From contig NZ_CANNFH010000003.1 in NCBI RefSeq assembly GCF_947503875.1, positions 186,001-250,000 on the forward strand: 64,000 nt of DNA. The letters are read 5' to 3'. Made by a program: the position numbers and the translations under genes. Under the pieces are notes generated by a model that was not told the origin of the DNA, ran no database searches, and was given only the letters and a program-made list of their open reading frames with translations. This stretch comes from an uncultured Polaribacter sp. (GTDB lineage: Bacteria; Bacteroidota; Bacteroidia; Flavobacteriales; Flavobacteriaceae). This document shows, one piece after another, positions 38,455 through 45,740 of this stretch; within the stretch, counting starts at the first letter, position 1, and each line of letters begins with the position of its first letter.

Positions 38455-38799
38455 TTATTCTTGCAGCATTTGCGCAATCTTTGCTAACGCTTTTCCTAAT
38501 TTTTTACGGTCTGCTTTTTCATCTTCTAAATCAGCAATTTTTTTATCTAAATCCTCATTTAAATCGGCTATTTTGTGCTCCATTAAACTTTCTAGATCCG
38601 CTAATTTATTTTCTAAATCTGTAACTGAGTCGCTTAATTTTTTCTCGTTACTATCTTTTAAGGCTTTAATTCTATTAAAAACATCCTCAAACTCAGAATT
38701 ATACTGTTGAATGTTTTCACCGAAAATAAGGTCTCTTACTGCTGCAATTCTATTATCTACTTGCTGTTTTTCTTCTTCTGGATTATTTTTTTCAGACAT
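38455..38799 (-). CDS. Coiled-coil protein of the GTPase operon
   Basis: A 114-residue soluble protein, first gene of the operon. Residues 33-105 form a long coiled coil with clear heptads (FNRIKALKDSNEKKLSD, LENKLADLESLMEHKIADL). The N-terminal part contains IAAVRDLIFGENIQQY. No enzymatic motif is present. A role as scaffold or dimerising partner for the proteins encoded downstream is inferred from position. Confidence 0.8.
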   Translation of the reverse strand: MSEKNNPEEEKQQVDNRIAAVRDLIFGENIQQYNSEFEDVFNRIKALKDSNEKKLSDSVTDLENKLADLESLMEHKIADLNEDLDKKIADLEDEKADRKKLGKALAKIAQMLQE

Positions 38800-38873
38800 T
38801 TTCTTACTTTTTAAATTTTAAAATTTTTAGAGTGTTTTGTACAACATTAAAAACTTTAATATTGTAGGGTAAA

Positions 38874-38881
38874 CAAATATA
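38874..38881 (-). promoter_or_regulatory. -7 box of the GTPase operon
   Basis: TATATTTG on the minus strand, 74 bp upstream of the first gene of the operon. It fits TAnnTTTG; no good -33 TTTG is found at the usual distance. Confidence 0.5.
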
Positions 38882-38905
38882 CATTAAAATTTATTTTGAT
38901 AAAGT

Positions 38906-39688
38906 TTAGATTTCTATTTTTAATCCATCGTAAGCTAAAAAAACATTGGGTGGCAATTGTTTAGATACTTCTTTATGAAAACCTAATTTATGACTAATAT
39001 GTGTAAAATATGCTTTTTTAGGTTTTATTTCGGCTACAAACAAAAGCGCTTCTTCCAAATTAAAATGTGTGGGATGGGCAGCTATTCTTAACGCATTTAC
39101 AACCAATACATCTAAATTTTTAAGTTTACTTTTTTCTTGCTCATCTATAGATTTCACATCTGTTAAATAGGCTAAATTTTGAATTCTATAACCTAAAATA
39201 GGAAGCTTACCATGAAAAACGTGTATGGGAATTATTTCTAAATCATCTACAAAAAAACTGCTTTTGTTTACTAAATTCGCTTTTACACTTGGCGCTCCTG
39301 GGTATCTGTTTTCTGTAGAAAAAATATATTGAAACCTTTGCGTTAAACTCTCTAAAGTTCTATCATCTAAATAAATAGGCATTTCCCCTATTTGATAACA
39401 ATAAGGTCTTAAATCGTCTAAACCTGCAGTATGGTCTGCATGCTCATGAGTAAATAAAACAGCATTTATTAAAGCTACATTTTCTCTAAGCATTTGTTGC
39501 CTAAAATCTGGACCGCAATCTATTACATAATTTTTATTATCATAAGAAAACAAAACCGAAGAGCGTAAACGTTTGTCTTTTAAATCTGTAGATAAACAAA
39601 CCGGATCTTTGCTCGAAATCATAGGAATTCCTTGGGAAGTACCTGTGCCTAAAAATGTAAGTTTTAACAGTTTTTTATTAGTTTTCAT
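38906..39688 (-). CDS. Metallo-beta-lactamase-fold hydrolase, PhnP-like
   Basis: A 260-residue metal-dependent hydrolase, probably a phosphodiesterase. FLGTGTSQGIPM near the N-terminus, the metal motif THEHADH (about 80-86), the late His in AAHPTHFNLEEAL and FTHISHKLGFH match the PhnP/RNase Z-like branch. No phosphonate genes are nearby, so the cyclic phosphate substrate of PhnP should not be assumed. It is divergent from the 482-residue gene. Confidence 0.88.
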   Translation of the reverse strand: MKTNKKLLKLTFLGTGTSQGIPMISSKDPVCLSTDLKDKRLRSSVLFSYDNKNYVIDCGPDFRQQMLRENVALINAVLFTHEHADHTAGLDDLRPYCYQIGEMPIYLDDRTLESLTQRFQYIFSTENRYPGAPSVKANLVNKSSFFVDDLEIIPIHVFHGKLPILGYRIQNLAYLTDVKSIDEQEKSKLKNLDVLVVNALRIAAHPTHFNLEEALLFVAEIKPKKAYFTHISHKLGFHKEVSKQLPPNVFLAYDGLKIEI

Positions 39689-39709
39689 TAAAACAAAAAT
39701 AGTATAAAA

Positions 39710-39741
39710 TTGATGGATTGCACAGTTATTCCGTACATTTG
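39710..39741 (+). promoter_or_regulatory. Promoter of the 482-residue protein gene
   Basis: TTG (39710-39712) and TACATTTG (39734-39741), spacing 21 bp, slightly longer than the usual 19. The ATG follows 23 bp later. Confidence 0.6.
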
Positions 39742-39764
39742 TTAGAACTAATAAAAATCATTTT

Positions 39765-41213
39765 ATGGCTGTTTCTTTAAAAGGAGATCAAGAAATAAGT
39801 AGTGTACCTACTACCAAAAACAAAGCACTTAGAATTAACTTAAATTCAGATATTTACGGAACCTTTGCAGAAATTGGTGCTGGCCAAGAAACGGCTAGAA
39901 ACTTTTTTAGATCTGGTGCGGCTTCTGGTACAATTGCCAAAGCTATGAGTGCTTATGATAAAGATTTCTCTGATGCCATTTATGGTATGGAAGAAGACAG
40001 ACGTTACGTAACTCAACCTCGATTAAAAAAGATGCTACGTCATGAAATTGATTTAATGGAAGACCGTTTAAGCAGATCTAAACATCCAGATAAATTATTT
40101 TTTAGTTATGCAAACACGGTTACCACAATAGATTTTGCTAAAAAATTTAAAGGCCATGGTTGGGTTGGTATTCGCTTTCAATTAGATCCTTTAGAAGAAT
40201 ATAATGAAGTTATTTTACACTTGCGTTTTAAAGAAACAGATGCGCGTTTGCAACAAGAAACATTAGGTATTTTAGGTGTAAATTTAATTTATGGTGCTTT
40301 TTACTTAAACGATAACCCTAAAGAATTGGTAAAATCTTTTTACCATAATCTAAGTCAAGATCAATTAGAAATTGATATGATCAATTTCTCTGGACCTCGT
40401 TTTATGTATGTAGATAATCGCTTAATGAGTTTACAACTGGTTAAAAACGGAATGACAAATGCGGTAATGTTTGGTCCAGATGGAAACAACTTATTACCTG
40501 CTCAAGTACTTTACAAAAAAAACATCTTAGCTTTAAGAGGTAGCTTTAGACCCGTAACTAAAGTAAATATGGATATGTTTGAAAAGTCTAAAAGACTGTT
40601 CTTACAAGAAAATAAGGTGCAAGAAGAAAAAACACAAATCATTTTTGAAATTACATTAAGTAACCTAACATCTGAAGGTAAAATTAACGAGAGAGATTTC
40701 TTAGATAGGGCAGAATTACTATGTTCTTTGGGCCAAAATGTTATGATTACTAGTTTTCAACAATACTTTAAATTGGTAGAATATTTTAGTGAATTTACCA
40801 AAGAAAGAATGGGACTTGCAATGGGAGTGCACAATCTAGTGCAAATTTTTGATGAAAAATACTACAGAAATTTAAGTGGAGGAATTTTAGAAGCTTTTGG
40901 TAAACTATTTTATAGAGATTTAAAAGTATATATGTATCCTTATCACGATCAAGAAACAGGTGAATACATAAATAGCGAAAACCTTAAGGTACATCCTAGA
41001 ATGAAAGAATTGTATAAATTCTTTAAAAACAACGGTCGTTTAATAAATATTGATGATTTTGATAAAAAAATTATGGATATTTTTTCTAGAACAGTACTTA
41101 AAATGATTACTGAAGGAGAAAAAGGCTGGGAAGATATGCTGCCAGAAGGAATACCTGAAATTATAAAACAAAAGCGTTTGTTTGGTTATTCTAGAACGCG
41201 TATTAAAAAATAA
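39765..41213 (+). CDS. Conserved protein of unknown function
   Basis: A 482-residue soluble protein without signal peptide or membrane segment. I do not recognise a defined domain. Notable segments are IYGTFAEIGAGQETARNFF near residue 30, KLFFSYANTVTTIDFAKKF, GWVGIRFQLDP, VMFGPDGNNLLPAQVLYKK and a C-terminal basic end (YSRTRIKK). Similar proteins seem common in Bacteroidetes, where I believe they carry unreliable names such as TonB-dependent receptor, which the sequence does not support. It has its own promoter. Confidence 0.8.
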   Translation: MAVSLKGDQEISSVPTTKNKALRINLNSDIYGTFAEIGAGQETARNFFRSGAASGTIAKAMSAYDKDFSDAIYGMEEDRRYVTQPRLKKMLRHEIDLMEDRLSRSKHPDKLFFSYANTVTTIDFAKKFKGHGWVGIRFQLDPLEEYNEVILHLRFKETDARLQQETLGILGVNLIYGAFYLNDNPKELVKSFYHNLSQDQLEIDMINFSGPRFMYVDNRLMSLQLVKNGMTNAVMFGPDGNNLLPAQVLYKKNILALRGSFRPVTKVNMDMFEKSKRLFLQENKVQEEKTQIIFEITLSNLTSEGKINERDFLDRAELLCSLGQNVMITSFQQYFKLVEYFSEFTKERMGLAMGVHNLVQIFDEKYYRNLSGGILEAFGKLFYRDLKVYMYPYHDQETGEYINSENLKVHPRMKELYKFFKNNGRLINIDDFDKKIMDIFSRTVLKMITEGEKGWEDMLPEGIPEIIKQKRLFGYSRTRIKK

Positions 41214-41269
41214 TTTTTTTTCTTTTTAAACCTTTATTAAATACTGCTGTCTAAATAAAAAATAATTAA

Positions 41270-41818
41270 TTGACAGACGAAATTAGTTTAATTGAACAAT
41301 TAGTAAATCCAAAAACCAAAGAAAAGGCTTTTAGGCAATTAATAGCGTTATATAAAGAGCGTTTGTATTGGCATATTCGTAAAATTGTAATTACGCATGC
41401 AGATGCAGATGATGTTTTACAAAACACATTTATAAAGATTTATAAAAATATAGATAAATTTAACGGAAAAAGTAAATTATTCTCGTGGATGTATAGAATT
41501 GCAACCAATGAAGCCATAACTTTTATAAACAAAAGAGCTAAAAATAGAAATGTAGACATTTCTGAGTTGCAAACACAATTGGCATCAACTTTAGAGAGTG
41601 ATGTTTATTTTTCTGGTGATGCTATTCAATTAATATTACAAAAAGCTATTGCTACTTTGCCACAAAAGCAACAATTGGTTTTTAACATGAAATATTTTGA
41701 TGAACTCAAATACCAAGAAATTTCAGAAATATTAGATACTTCTGTTGGGGCATTAAAAGCATCCTATTTTCATGCAGTAAAAAAAATAGAAAATTTTGTA
41801 AAAAATAATACAAATTAA
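41270..41818 (+). CDS. ECF RNA polymerase sigma factor
   Basis: A 182-residue extracytoplasmic-function sigma factor. Region 2 includes ADDVLQNTFIKIYKNIDKF and SWMYRIATNEAI; region 4 includes LPQKQQLVFNMKYFDELKYQEISEIL. It starts with TTG at 41270 (MTDEISLIEQL). The next two genes encode a membrane protein and a small secreted protein, the usual partners of such sigma factors, 33 bp and 1 bp apart. Confidence 0.95.
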   Translation: MTDEISLIEQLVNPKTKEKAFRQLIALYKERLYWHIRKIVITHADADDVLQNTFIKIYKNIDKFNGKSKLFSWMYRIATNEAITFINKRAKNRNVDISELQTQLASTLESDVYFSGDAIQLILQKAIATLPQKQQLVFNMKYFDELKYQEISEILDTSVGALKASYFHAVKKIENFVKNNTN

Positions 41819-41851
41819 ACCTTTTGTTTCAAAAAAGGTCTAAAGTTTAAG

Positions 41852-42391
41852 ATGGAAAGCAAAAATAAAAATAATAACGATTTTTTTAAATCTATAAAAG
41901 ATAAAAACAGTGGTTTTACAACTCCTGAAAATTACTTTTCTAACATAGAGGATAAATTAACGGCAGCTATTTTTGAAGAACAGCTGCCAACTAAAAGTGG
42001 TTTAAAAGTACCAACAAATTATTTTGAGAATGTAGAAAATAAAATACGACAGAAACTTGAAAAACAAAATGATACAAAAGTAGTTTCTTTAAAAGCTAAA
42101 GTTTTAAAATATGTGCCTTTAAGTGTGGCTGCTTCTATAGTGCTAATTTTAAGTATAAATTACCTTACAACAAGCAAGCAAAATTTAAACTTTAATACTA
42201 TTGCACATACTGATATTGAAAATTGGATTGTAAATAACTCAACAGCGTTAACTACAGAAGATTTTGCTACGATTCTAAATACTGAAATAATGAACGAAGA
42301 CGATTTTGTTTTTACAGAATTAAATAACGATGCAATAGAAGATTATTTATTAAATACAGATCACTCTTATTTACCTATAGAAAATTATTAA
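41852..42391 (+). CDS. Probable membrane anti-sigma factor
   Basis: A 179-residue protein with one membrane segment at about 87-105 (VLKYVPLSVAASIVLILSINYL). The N-terminal cytosolic part carries repeated F-x-x-P-x-x-Y-F motifs (TTPENYFSNIEDKL, KVPTNYFENVENKI); the C-terminus would be periplasmic and acidic. Size, topology and position after an ECF sigma gene indicate an anti-sigma factor. No known anti-sigma domain is recognised, so the role is inferred. Confidence 0.75.
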   Translation: MESKNKNNNDFFKSIKDKNSGFTTPENYFSNIEDKLTAAIFEEQLPTKSGLKVPTNYFENVENKIRQKLEKQNDTKVVSLKAKVLKYVPLSVAASIVLILSINYLTTSKQNLNFNTIAHTDIENWIVNNSTALTTEDFATILNTEIMNEDDFVFTELNNDAIEDYLLNTDHSYLPIENY

Positions 42392-42392
42392 T

Positions 42393-42842
42393 ATGAAAAA
42401 ACACATACTATTATTGGTACTTCTAATAAGTACTTCTTACACATATTGCCAAGTTCCTAAAGAAAGTAAAGATAAAATTAGAACTTTAAAAGTTGCTTAT
42501 ATTACAGAACAACTTGAATTAACGGCTAATACAGCTCAAAAATTTTGGCCAGTTTATAATGCTCACGATTATAAAACCAACAAATTTATTAGAAGAAAAA
42601 TTGAGGAAATAAAAAGAGAAATTAAGCAGGCAGGAGGTGTACAAAATTTAGATGATAAAAAAGCAAAAGAACTTTTTGACAACATCAGAAATCTTCAGAA
42701 AAAAAAATATGAAGAGGAAGAAAAATACATTGCCAAATTGAAAGAAATTTTATCTATTAAACAAATATTAAACTTACAAGTTTCAGAAAGAGAATTTACA
42801 AGAAAATTGATGCGAAAGTACGGTAAGAGAAATAAAGAATAA
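42393..42842 (+). CDS. Small periplasmic sensor-like protein
   Basis: A 149-residue exported protein with a signal peptide (MKKHILLLVLLISTSYTYC). The mature part is helical and rich in Lys and Glu (LTANTAQKFWPVYNAHDYKTN; KYEEEEKYIAKLKEILSIKQ), like the Spy/CpxP/CnrX/ZraP group of stress or metal sensors. It starts 1 bp after the putative anti-sigma gene, completing a sigma/anti-sigma/sensor operon. The signal is unknown. A strong terminator follows. Confidence 0.78.
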   Translation: MKKHILLLVLLISTSYTYCQVPKESKDKIRTLKVAYITEQLELTANTAQKFWPVYNAHDYKTNKFIRRKIEEIKREIKQAGGVQNLDDKKAKELFDNIRNLQKKKYEEEEKYIAKLKEILSIKQILNLQVSEREFTRKLMRKYGKRNKE

Positions 42843-42865
42843 CTGGTAAGTATTATTTGTAATAC

Positions 42866-42891
42866 AAAAAAGAGGCTTACAGCCTCTTTTT
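42866..42891. terminator. Terminator after the ECF operon
   Basis: A 10-bp stem with A5 on the left and T5 on the right (42867-42876 with 42882-42891) and a 5-nt loop. It ends right at the stop of the convergent 64-residue gene and can serve both strands. Confidence 0.88.
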
Positions 42892-43086
42892 CTATTTTAT
42901 AATGTTCATACAAACCATTAAATCTGGTTTATTTTCAGTAAATTTTTGTAGCCAAATTCTTAACTCACTAACTTCATAGGGTAACAACCTTTTAATTGCC
43001 TTGTCTAATTCTCTACAAAATAATTCTGAGTTAAAACTTACTTTCTGTAACACGGTTATCGTGTACTCAAACATTGCTCTTGCCAT
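42892..43086 (-). CDS. Small conserved protein
   Basis: 64 residues (MARAMFEYTITVLQKVSFNSELF...). Helical, with FCRELDKAIKRLLPYEVSELRIWL as a clear amphipathic core. I recall similar short proteins in Flavobacteriaceae, which supports a real gene; the function is unknown. Its stop lies at the ECF operon terminator. Confidence 0.75.
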   Translation of the reverse strand: MARAMFEYTITVLQKVSFNSELFCRELDKAIKRLLPYEVSELRIWLQKFTENKPDLMVCMNIIK

Positions 43087-43153
43087 AGTTTTATTTTATA
43101 ATTAGTTAAACGTAAAATTCTGATAATTAGCATTTCATAACCAACCAAATATA

Positions 43154-43183
43154 ACAAAAAAACCACTAAATTAAATTTAGTGG
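43154..43183 (-). terminator. Terminator of the kdsB-HAD unit
   Basis: A perfect 9-bp stem (43163-43171 with 43175-43183) with a 3-nt loop. On the minus strand it is followed by T8, about 30 bp after the stop of the 85-residue gene. Confidence 0.85.
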
Positions 43184-43213
43184 CTGTTAAAATATGCTTA
43201 AAATGTATTAAGA

Positions 43214-43471
43214 TTAAAGTGCGTTTGCCTTTTCTATAAGTGCTAAAGCCTTTGTCTCTAAATCTGCACTCACTTGCTTAAAATGTGTTTTTTTATTTTC
43301 TGCTTTTGCATGCACTTGTGCAATTAAAGCATCAAAAGTTTCAATAGTTTCGTCTATAATTGCTTCCCCTTTCTTTCTATCTGCAGAACCTTGCATTTTT
43401 TCAGAAACATAACCAATAATATCTCCTAATGTATAATTAATGTCTTTTTTTAAATTTTTAATGCTTGCCAT
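43214..43471 (-). CDS. Small helical protein
   Basis: 85 residues, mainly helical with heptad-like spacing (INYTLGDIIGYVSEKMQ, IIDETIETFDALIAQVHAK). No signal peptide. The family is not recognised but it looks like a conserved flavobacterial protein. It is downstream of the HAD gene after 40 bp and shares the terminator that follows. Confidence 0.75.
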   Translation of the reverse strand: MASIKNLKKDINYTLGDIIGYVSEKMQGSADRKKGEAIIDETIETFDALIAQVHAKAENKKTHFKQVSADLETKALALIEKANAL

Positions 43472-43511
43472 AATATGTATTTTTTTGAAGTTACAAATTT
43501 ACTTTAAAATT

Positions 43512-44204
43512 TTAAAAGAGCGCTAAAACTTCCTTGATATTTGTTAACGTTTGGTAATTTGCATTATCAGATTCAACTTTTGAAACTTCTTCATGAACCC
43601 AAGTTGTATGAAAAGGCACATGCATTGCTGTTGCCCCAATTGCTAACAATGGTAAAACATCTGATTTTAAAGAGTTTCCTATCATTAAAAACTCATTTGG
43701 TGCAATATCTAAATGTTTTATTAATTTACGATAATCTTTCTCTTTTTTGTCACTCATTACCTCTATATGATGAAAGTATTTAAGCAAGTTCGACTTTTCT
43801 AGTTTCTTTTCCTGATCTAATAAATCGCCTTTTGTAGCTACAATTAGTTTATACTTACCTTGTAAATTGTGCAACACCTCTTCTACTCCATCTAATAAAA
43901 CAATTGGTTTTGCTAACATGGCTTTACCAATATCTAAAATTTTATTAATAATTGTTTGCGGTAAATTATAATTTGATAGCTCTAAAGCACATTCTATCAT
44001 AGAAAGTACAAAACCTTTAATTCCATAACCATATATGGCTAAATTTTTAATTTCAGTTTTAAATAATTCTTGATCTATTTTGTTTTTGGTTTCGTATTTA
44101 GATAGTAAAACTGCAAATTCTTCTTCTGCTTCCCTAAAATAGGTTTCGTTTACCCAAAGTGTATCATCTGCATCAAAAGCAATAACTCTTATAGCTGAAT
44201 TCAT
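43512..44204 (-). CDS. HAD-family hydrolase
   Basis: A 230-residue haloacid dehalogenase-type phosphatase. Motif I is FDADDTLW (nucleophile D10), motif II is VATKGD, and motifs III/IV are visible in the MSDKKEKDY and LMIGNSLKSDVLPLLAIGATA segments. It starts 2 bp after the kdsB stop. It could act on a sugar phosphate, but it is not the classical KdsC (which lacks a cap and is shorter), so the substrate is open. Confidence 0.9.
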   Translation of the reverse strand: MNSAIRVIAFDADDTLWVNETYFREAEEEFAVLLSKYETKNKIDQELFKTEIKNLAIYGYGIKGFVLSMIECALELSNYNLPQTIINKILDIGKAMLAKPIVLLDGVEEVLHNLQGKYKLIVATKGDLLDQEKKLEKSNLLKYFHHIEVMSDKKEKDYRKLIKHLDIAPNEFLMIGNSLKSDVLPLLAIGATAMHVPFHTTWVHEEVSKVESDNANYQTLTNIKEVLALF

Positions 44205-44206
44205 TT

Positions 44207-44938
44207 TTATAATTTCAAATATTGTTTGGCTTTTTCTAAATCTTCTGGTGTATCTATACCCACAGCTTCCACAGAAGTTTCTACCATTTTTATTTTTTTA
44301 CCAATTTCTTGGTAACGTACGGCTTCTATTTTTTCTGAGGCCTCTAAAGGCGTGATTGGTGTTTTATAGAAATCTAGCAAGGCTTGTTTTCTAAACGCAT
44401 AAACCCCTTTATGCTTGTAGTATTTTACATGTACATTTTGATCTCTATGAAACGGAATTACACTTCTAGAAAAATAAATTGCTAAATTATTTACATCTGT
44501 AATTACTTTTACATTATTAGGATTTGCTATTTCTTCTGGATTGGTAATTTGTACTTTTAATGAAGCCAAATCTACCTCTTGCTTTTTATCTTCCTTAAAA
44601 ACAGTAATTAACTTTGTTAAAGAAATTGTATCTATAAAAGGTTCATCTCCTTGTACATTTATAACAATGTCTGCGTCTATATCTTCTACAGCCTCTGCAA
44701 TTCTATCAGAACCACATTCGTGTTCCTTTTTACTCATAATTACATTACCACCTGCTTTTTCTATATTTTCTTTAATAATGTAAGAATCTGTAACTACATA
44801 AACGGTATCAAATAAATTGGTATTTACAGAAGCTTCATAAGTTCTTTGTATTACTGTTTTTCCTCCTAAATCTTTCATTAGTTTACCAGGAAAACGGCTT
44901 GCGCTGTATCTTGCAGGAATCATTGCTATTATTTTCAT
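44207..44938 (-). CDS. kdsB: 3-deoxy-manno-octulosonate cytidylyltransferase
   Basis: It activates Kdo as CMP-Kdo for lipopolysaccharide inner core synthesis. It has 243 residues with the CMP-sugar synthetase signature [14 protein letters not shown] at the N-terminus, [14 protein letters not shown] motif ([13 protein letters not shown], about 91-103), [12 protein letters not shown] and the C-terminal [12 protein letters not shown]. It is the first gene of a kdsB-HAD-85-residue unit. Confidence 0.97.
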   Translation of the reverse strand: MKIIAMIPARYSASRFPGKLMKDLGGKTVIQRTYEASVNTNLFDTVYVVTDSYIIKENIEKAGGNVIMSKKEHECGSDRIAEAVEDIDADIVINVQGDEPFIDTISLTKLITVFKEDKKQEVDLASLKVQITNPEEIANPNNVKVITDVNNLAIYFSRSVIPFHRDQNVHVKYYKHKGVYAFRKQALLDFYKTPITPLEASEKIEAVRYQEIGKKIKMVETSVEAVGIDTPEDLEKAKQYLKL

Positions 44939-45128
44939 ATACTATATTGTAGGTCTTTCAAAGATAAGACTTAAATAAAAACAGCAATAATCTATGTTTT
45001 ATTTTTTTTTGTTTAATTCTAGAAATTATTTAAAAAATTAATAATCAATATTTTACCATTTATTTAAGAGAATAAACCTAAATTAATTCTTAGATTTGTT
45101 TAACTATTAACTTAAAAAATTAAACAAA

Positions 45129-45584
45129 ATGAAAAACGACCAAATTGTTGCAAAAAATGCAGTACTAATTACTTTGTTAATTGGAAGTTATTTTCTTTTA
45201 TGTAAGGTTTTAGAAGTTGCAGATAACCCGTATTTGAGATTTTTAAATTTAGCGTTTGTATTTTTTGGCGTACAAAATGCCATAAAAGAAAGTGCTTTAA
45301 AAAACGGAGAAACAAATTATATACATAATTTAGGTATTGGTATAAGAACAGCTGCAATTGCTGTAATCTTATCTATAACTGGTATTATTGTATATATTGA
45401 ATTGATAAATCCAGATTTTTTAGCTGTAATGAACAATTCCTTTTTAATAGGAGGTGATTTATCTTTAGCAGAAATTGTAATTAGTTTATTTATAGAAGGT
45501 ATGGCATCTTCATTTATTAGTGCATTTACCATAATGCAACTCTATAAAAATCCTGAAAAGATTAAAATTAAGATGAAGGCTTAA
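45129..45584 (+). CDS. DUF4199-like membrane protein
   Basis: A 151-residue inner membrane protein with about four hydrophobic segments (12-30, 33-50, 73-92 and 116-138). Layout and size resemble DUF4199 proteins of Bacteroidetes, whose function is unknown. It is a single gene followed by an inverted-repeat element. Confidence 0.75.
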   Translation: MKNDQIVAKNAVLITLLIGSYFLLCKVLEVADNPYLRFLNLAFVFFGVQNAIKESALKNGETNYIHNLGIGIRTAAIAVILSITGIIVYIELINPDFLAVMNNSFLIGGDLSLAEIVISLFIEGMASSFISAFTIMQLYKNPEKIKIKMKA

Positions 45585-45600
45585 TAAATAGAATAAAGAA

Positions 45601-45731
45601 TGTCTAAAAAGTATTTTGTGTCTGTCATTTCGACTTCATGGAGAAATCTAACTTATTAAATTTAAAACAAATAGATTTTTCGACTCCATTTCATTTCGCT
45701 CAAAATGACAAATGTTATTACTTTTTAGACA
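45601..45731. repeat. 131-bp inverted-repeat element
   Basis: Perfect 13-bp outer arms (TGTCTAAAAAGTA at 45601 with its complement at 45719), then nested inner pairs TGTCATTT/AAATGACA (45623 and 45703) and AAATCTA/TAGATTT (45644 and 45672). The whole element fills the space between two convergent genes. It looks like a miniature inverted-repeat or REP-type element and could also act as a terminator. Confidence 0.75.
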
Positions 45732-45740
45732 AGCTTTTTA

